Of a stretch of 13,669 nt of DNA, positions 13,038-13,669 are shown piece by piece. Made by a program: the position numbers and the translations under genes. Every line of letters begins with the position of its first letter. Position 1 is the stretch's first letter. The notes beneath the pieces were generated by a model that saw only the letters and a program-made list of their open reading frames with translations, made no database searches and was not told the DNA's origin. Source of the DNA: Bacteroidota bacterium (GTDB lineage: Bacteria > Bacteroidota > Ignavibacteria > Ignavibacteriales > Ignavibacteriaceae); NCBI GenBank assembly GCA_023433685.1, contig JAEYUD010000261.1, positions 1 through 13,669 of the forward strand. The letters run 5' to 3'.

Positions 13038-13669
13038 GAAGATAGTTACAGATCCGTTTGCCCGGAAGTTACTTTATTTCTCACTGATCCTTATTGTAAT
13101 CGACCAGTTGACAAAACTGGCGGTGAAGGGGTTCTCCATTCCCTTTCTGGGAATCAATTATGATGGCATGTACCTGGGGCAGTCATTCCCCGTTCTGGGT
13201 ACTTTTTTCCGGTTGACCTTTGTTGAAAACAAGGGAATCGCGTTCGGAATCGAGCTTCACCCGGTTGTGAAAGTGCTGGTTTCACTTGTATCGGTTGCTG
13301 CCAGTGGATTCATTGTTTACTATATCGACAAAATTGCCGCGAAAAACAGGGGTGCCGCCATCGGTTTGGCACTCATTCTCGCCGGCGCGATCGGTAACAT
13401 GATAGACAGGGTGTTCTACGGCGTGCTTTATGGTTATGCCCCATTCTTCTACGGACATGTGGTGGATTTCTTCCACGTGGTTTTCGATGTTACCATATTT
13501 GGGTACTACATCGACAGTTTCCCGATCTTCAACATTGCCGATATAGCCGTTTCGTTCGGCGTGGCGGTTCTATTTATCTTCTACGGCAAGGAAGAGGAGG
13601 AGGAAGAAGTGAAAGCGGTTGAACCCGGTGAAGAAGACACTTCCGCTGTTGAAGCAGGGGTTGCAGAAG
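13033..13669 (+). CDS. lspA: Lipoprotein signal peptidase (signal peptidase II), 3' end beyond window
   Basis: LspA is the inner-membrane aspartyl protease that removes the signal peptide of prolipoproteins after diacylglyceryl addition; the small lipoprotein at 6100-6306 would be a substrate. Motifs are ARKLLYFSLILIVIDQLTK (first helix), LTFVENKGIAFGI, AGAIGNMIDR with catalytic Asp125, and FPIFNIADIAVS with catalytic Asp170. The distance between the two Asp residues is 45, against about 18-19 in E. coli or Pseudomonas, reflecting an extra periplasmic loop (HVVDFFHVVFDVTIFGYY). After the last helix comes an unusual acidic tail (KEEEEEEVKAVEPGEEDTS) still open at the window edge; 212 codons are visible. 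No ATG, GTG or TTG occurs in frame before TTG at 13108, which lies inside the first helix. ATT at 13033, giving (M)KKIVTDPFARKLL, is the best start and overlaps the upstream stop by one base within a five-base overlap region. Confidence 0.93.
   Translation, partial: MKKIVTDPFARKLLYFSLILIVIDQLTKLAVKGFSIPFLGINYDGMYLGQSFPVLGTFFRLTFVENKGIAFGIELHPVVKVLVSLVSVAASGFIVYYIDKIAAKNRGAAIGLALILAGAIGNMIDRVFYGVLYGYAPFFYGHVVDFFHVVFDVTIFGYYIDSFPIFNIADIAVSFGVAVLFIFYGKEEEEEEVKAVEPGEEDTSAVEAGVAE

Noticed and set aside
1..13669. tRNA, rRNA, CRISPR, insertion sequence or phage elements
   Set aside because: I looked in the gaps and at gene borders and saw no cloverleaf, repeat-spacer array, transposase motif or terminal inverted repeats.

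Overview
The window looks like chromosomal DNA of a Gram-negative bacterium of the Bacteroidota/Chlorobi/Ignavibacteria group. The secreted nuclease ends in a type IX secretion sorting domain with the QNFPNPFNPSTVIKYQVP signature, a form I associate with Ignavibacteria and relatives. The isoleucyl-tRNA synthetase is of the long IleRS2-like kind found in that group. Lipoproteins, a lipoprotein signal peptidase and an RlpA-like wall protein fit a diderm envelope. No rRNA, tRNA, CRISPR array, insertion sequence or phage gene is visible, so this is core or near-core genome rather than an island. The phylum assignment is inference from motifs.

Left part (1-5722): the 5' part of a large alpha-2-macroglobulin family protein on the minus strand, running off the left edge; an RlpA-like double-psi beta-barrel protein on the plus strand, preceded by a leader with competing hairpins and a small terminator-like element; a shared bidirectional terminator; a minus-strand secreted endonuclease I with a type IX sorting tail; and a minus-strand phosphate acetyltransferase. 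These are separate transcription units concerned with envelope, secretion and acetyl-phosphate metabolism.

Middle (5723-6464): a 377-base divergent intergenic region with phased direct repeats, then a 68-residue lipoprotein with its own strong terminator.

Right part (6465-13669): a tight plus-strand operon of seven genes: yggS-like PLP homeostasis protein, DivIVA-domain protein, purine nucleoside phosphorylase, a four-helix membrane protein with a long coiled-coil tail, ileS, a TraR/DksA-type zinc-finger protein, and lspA (cut by the right edge). Gaps are 1, 1, -4, 17, 21 and -5 bases. The order yggS...divIVA...ileS-TraR/DksA-lspA matches the division/translation cluster known in Firmicutes (ylmE...divIVA-ileS-ylyA-lspA), with pnp and the unknown membrane protein placed between divIVA and ileS.

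Points most worth a second look: the IleRS catalytic HIGH motif is rearranged to GIHH, a form linked to strong mupirocin resistance; two CxxC positions in the same enzyme are lost together; the TraR/DksA finger has gained a CxxC pair and lost its last Cys; lspA has no ATG, GTG or TTG start and probably begins at AUU overlapping the upstream stop; and the four-helix coiled-coil protein is an uncharacterised candidate partner of DivIVA.
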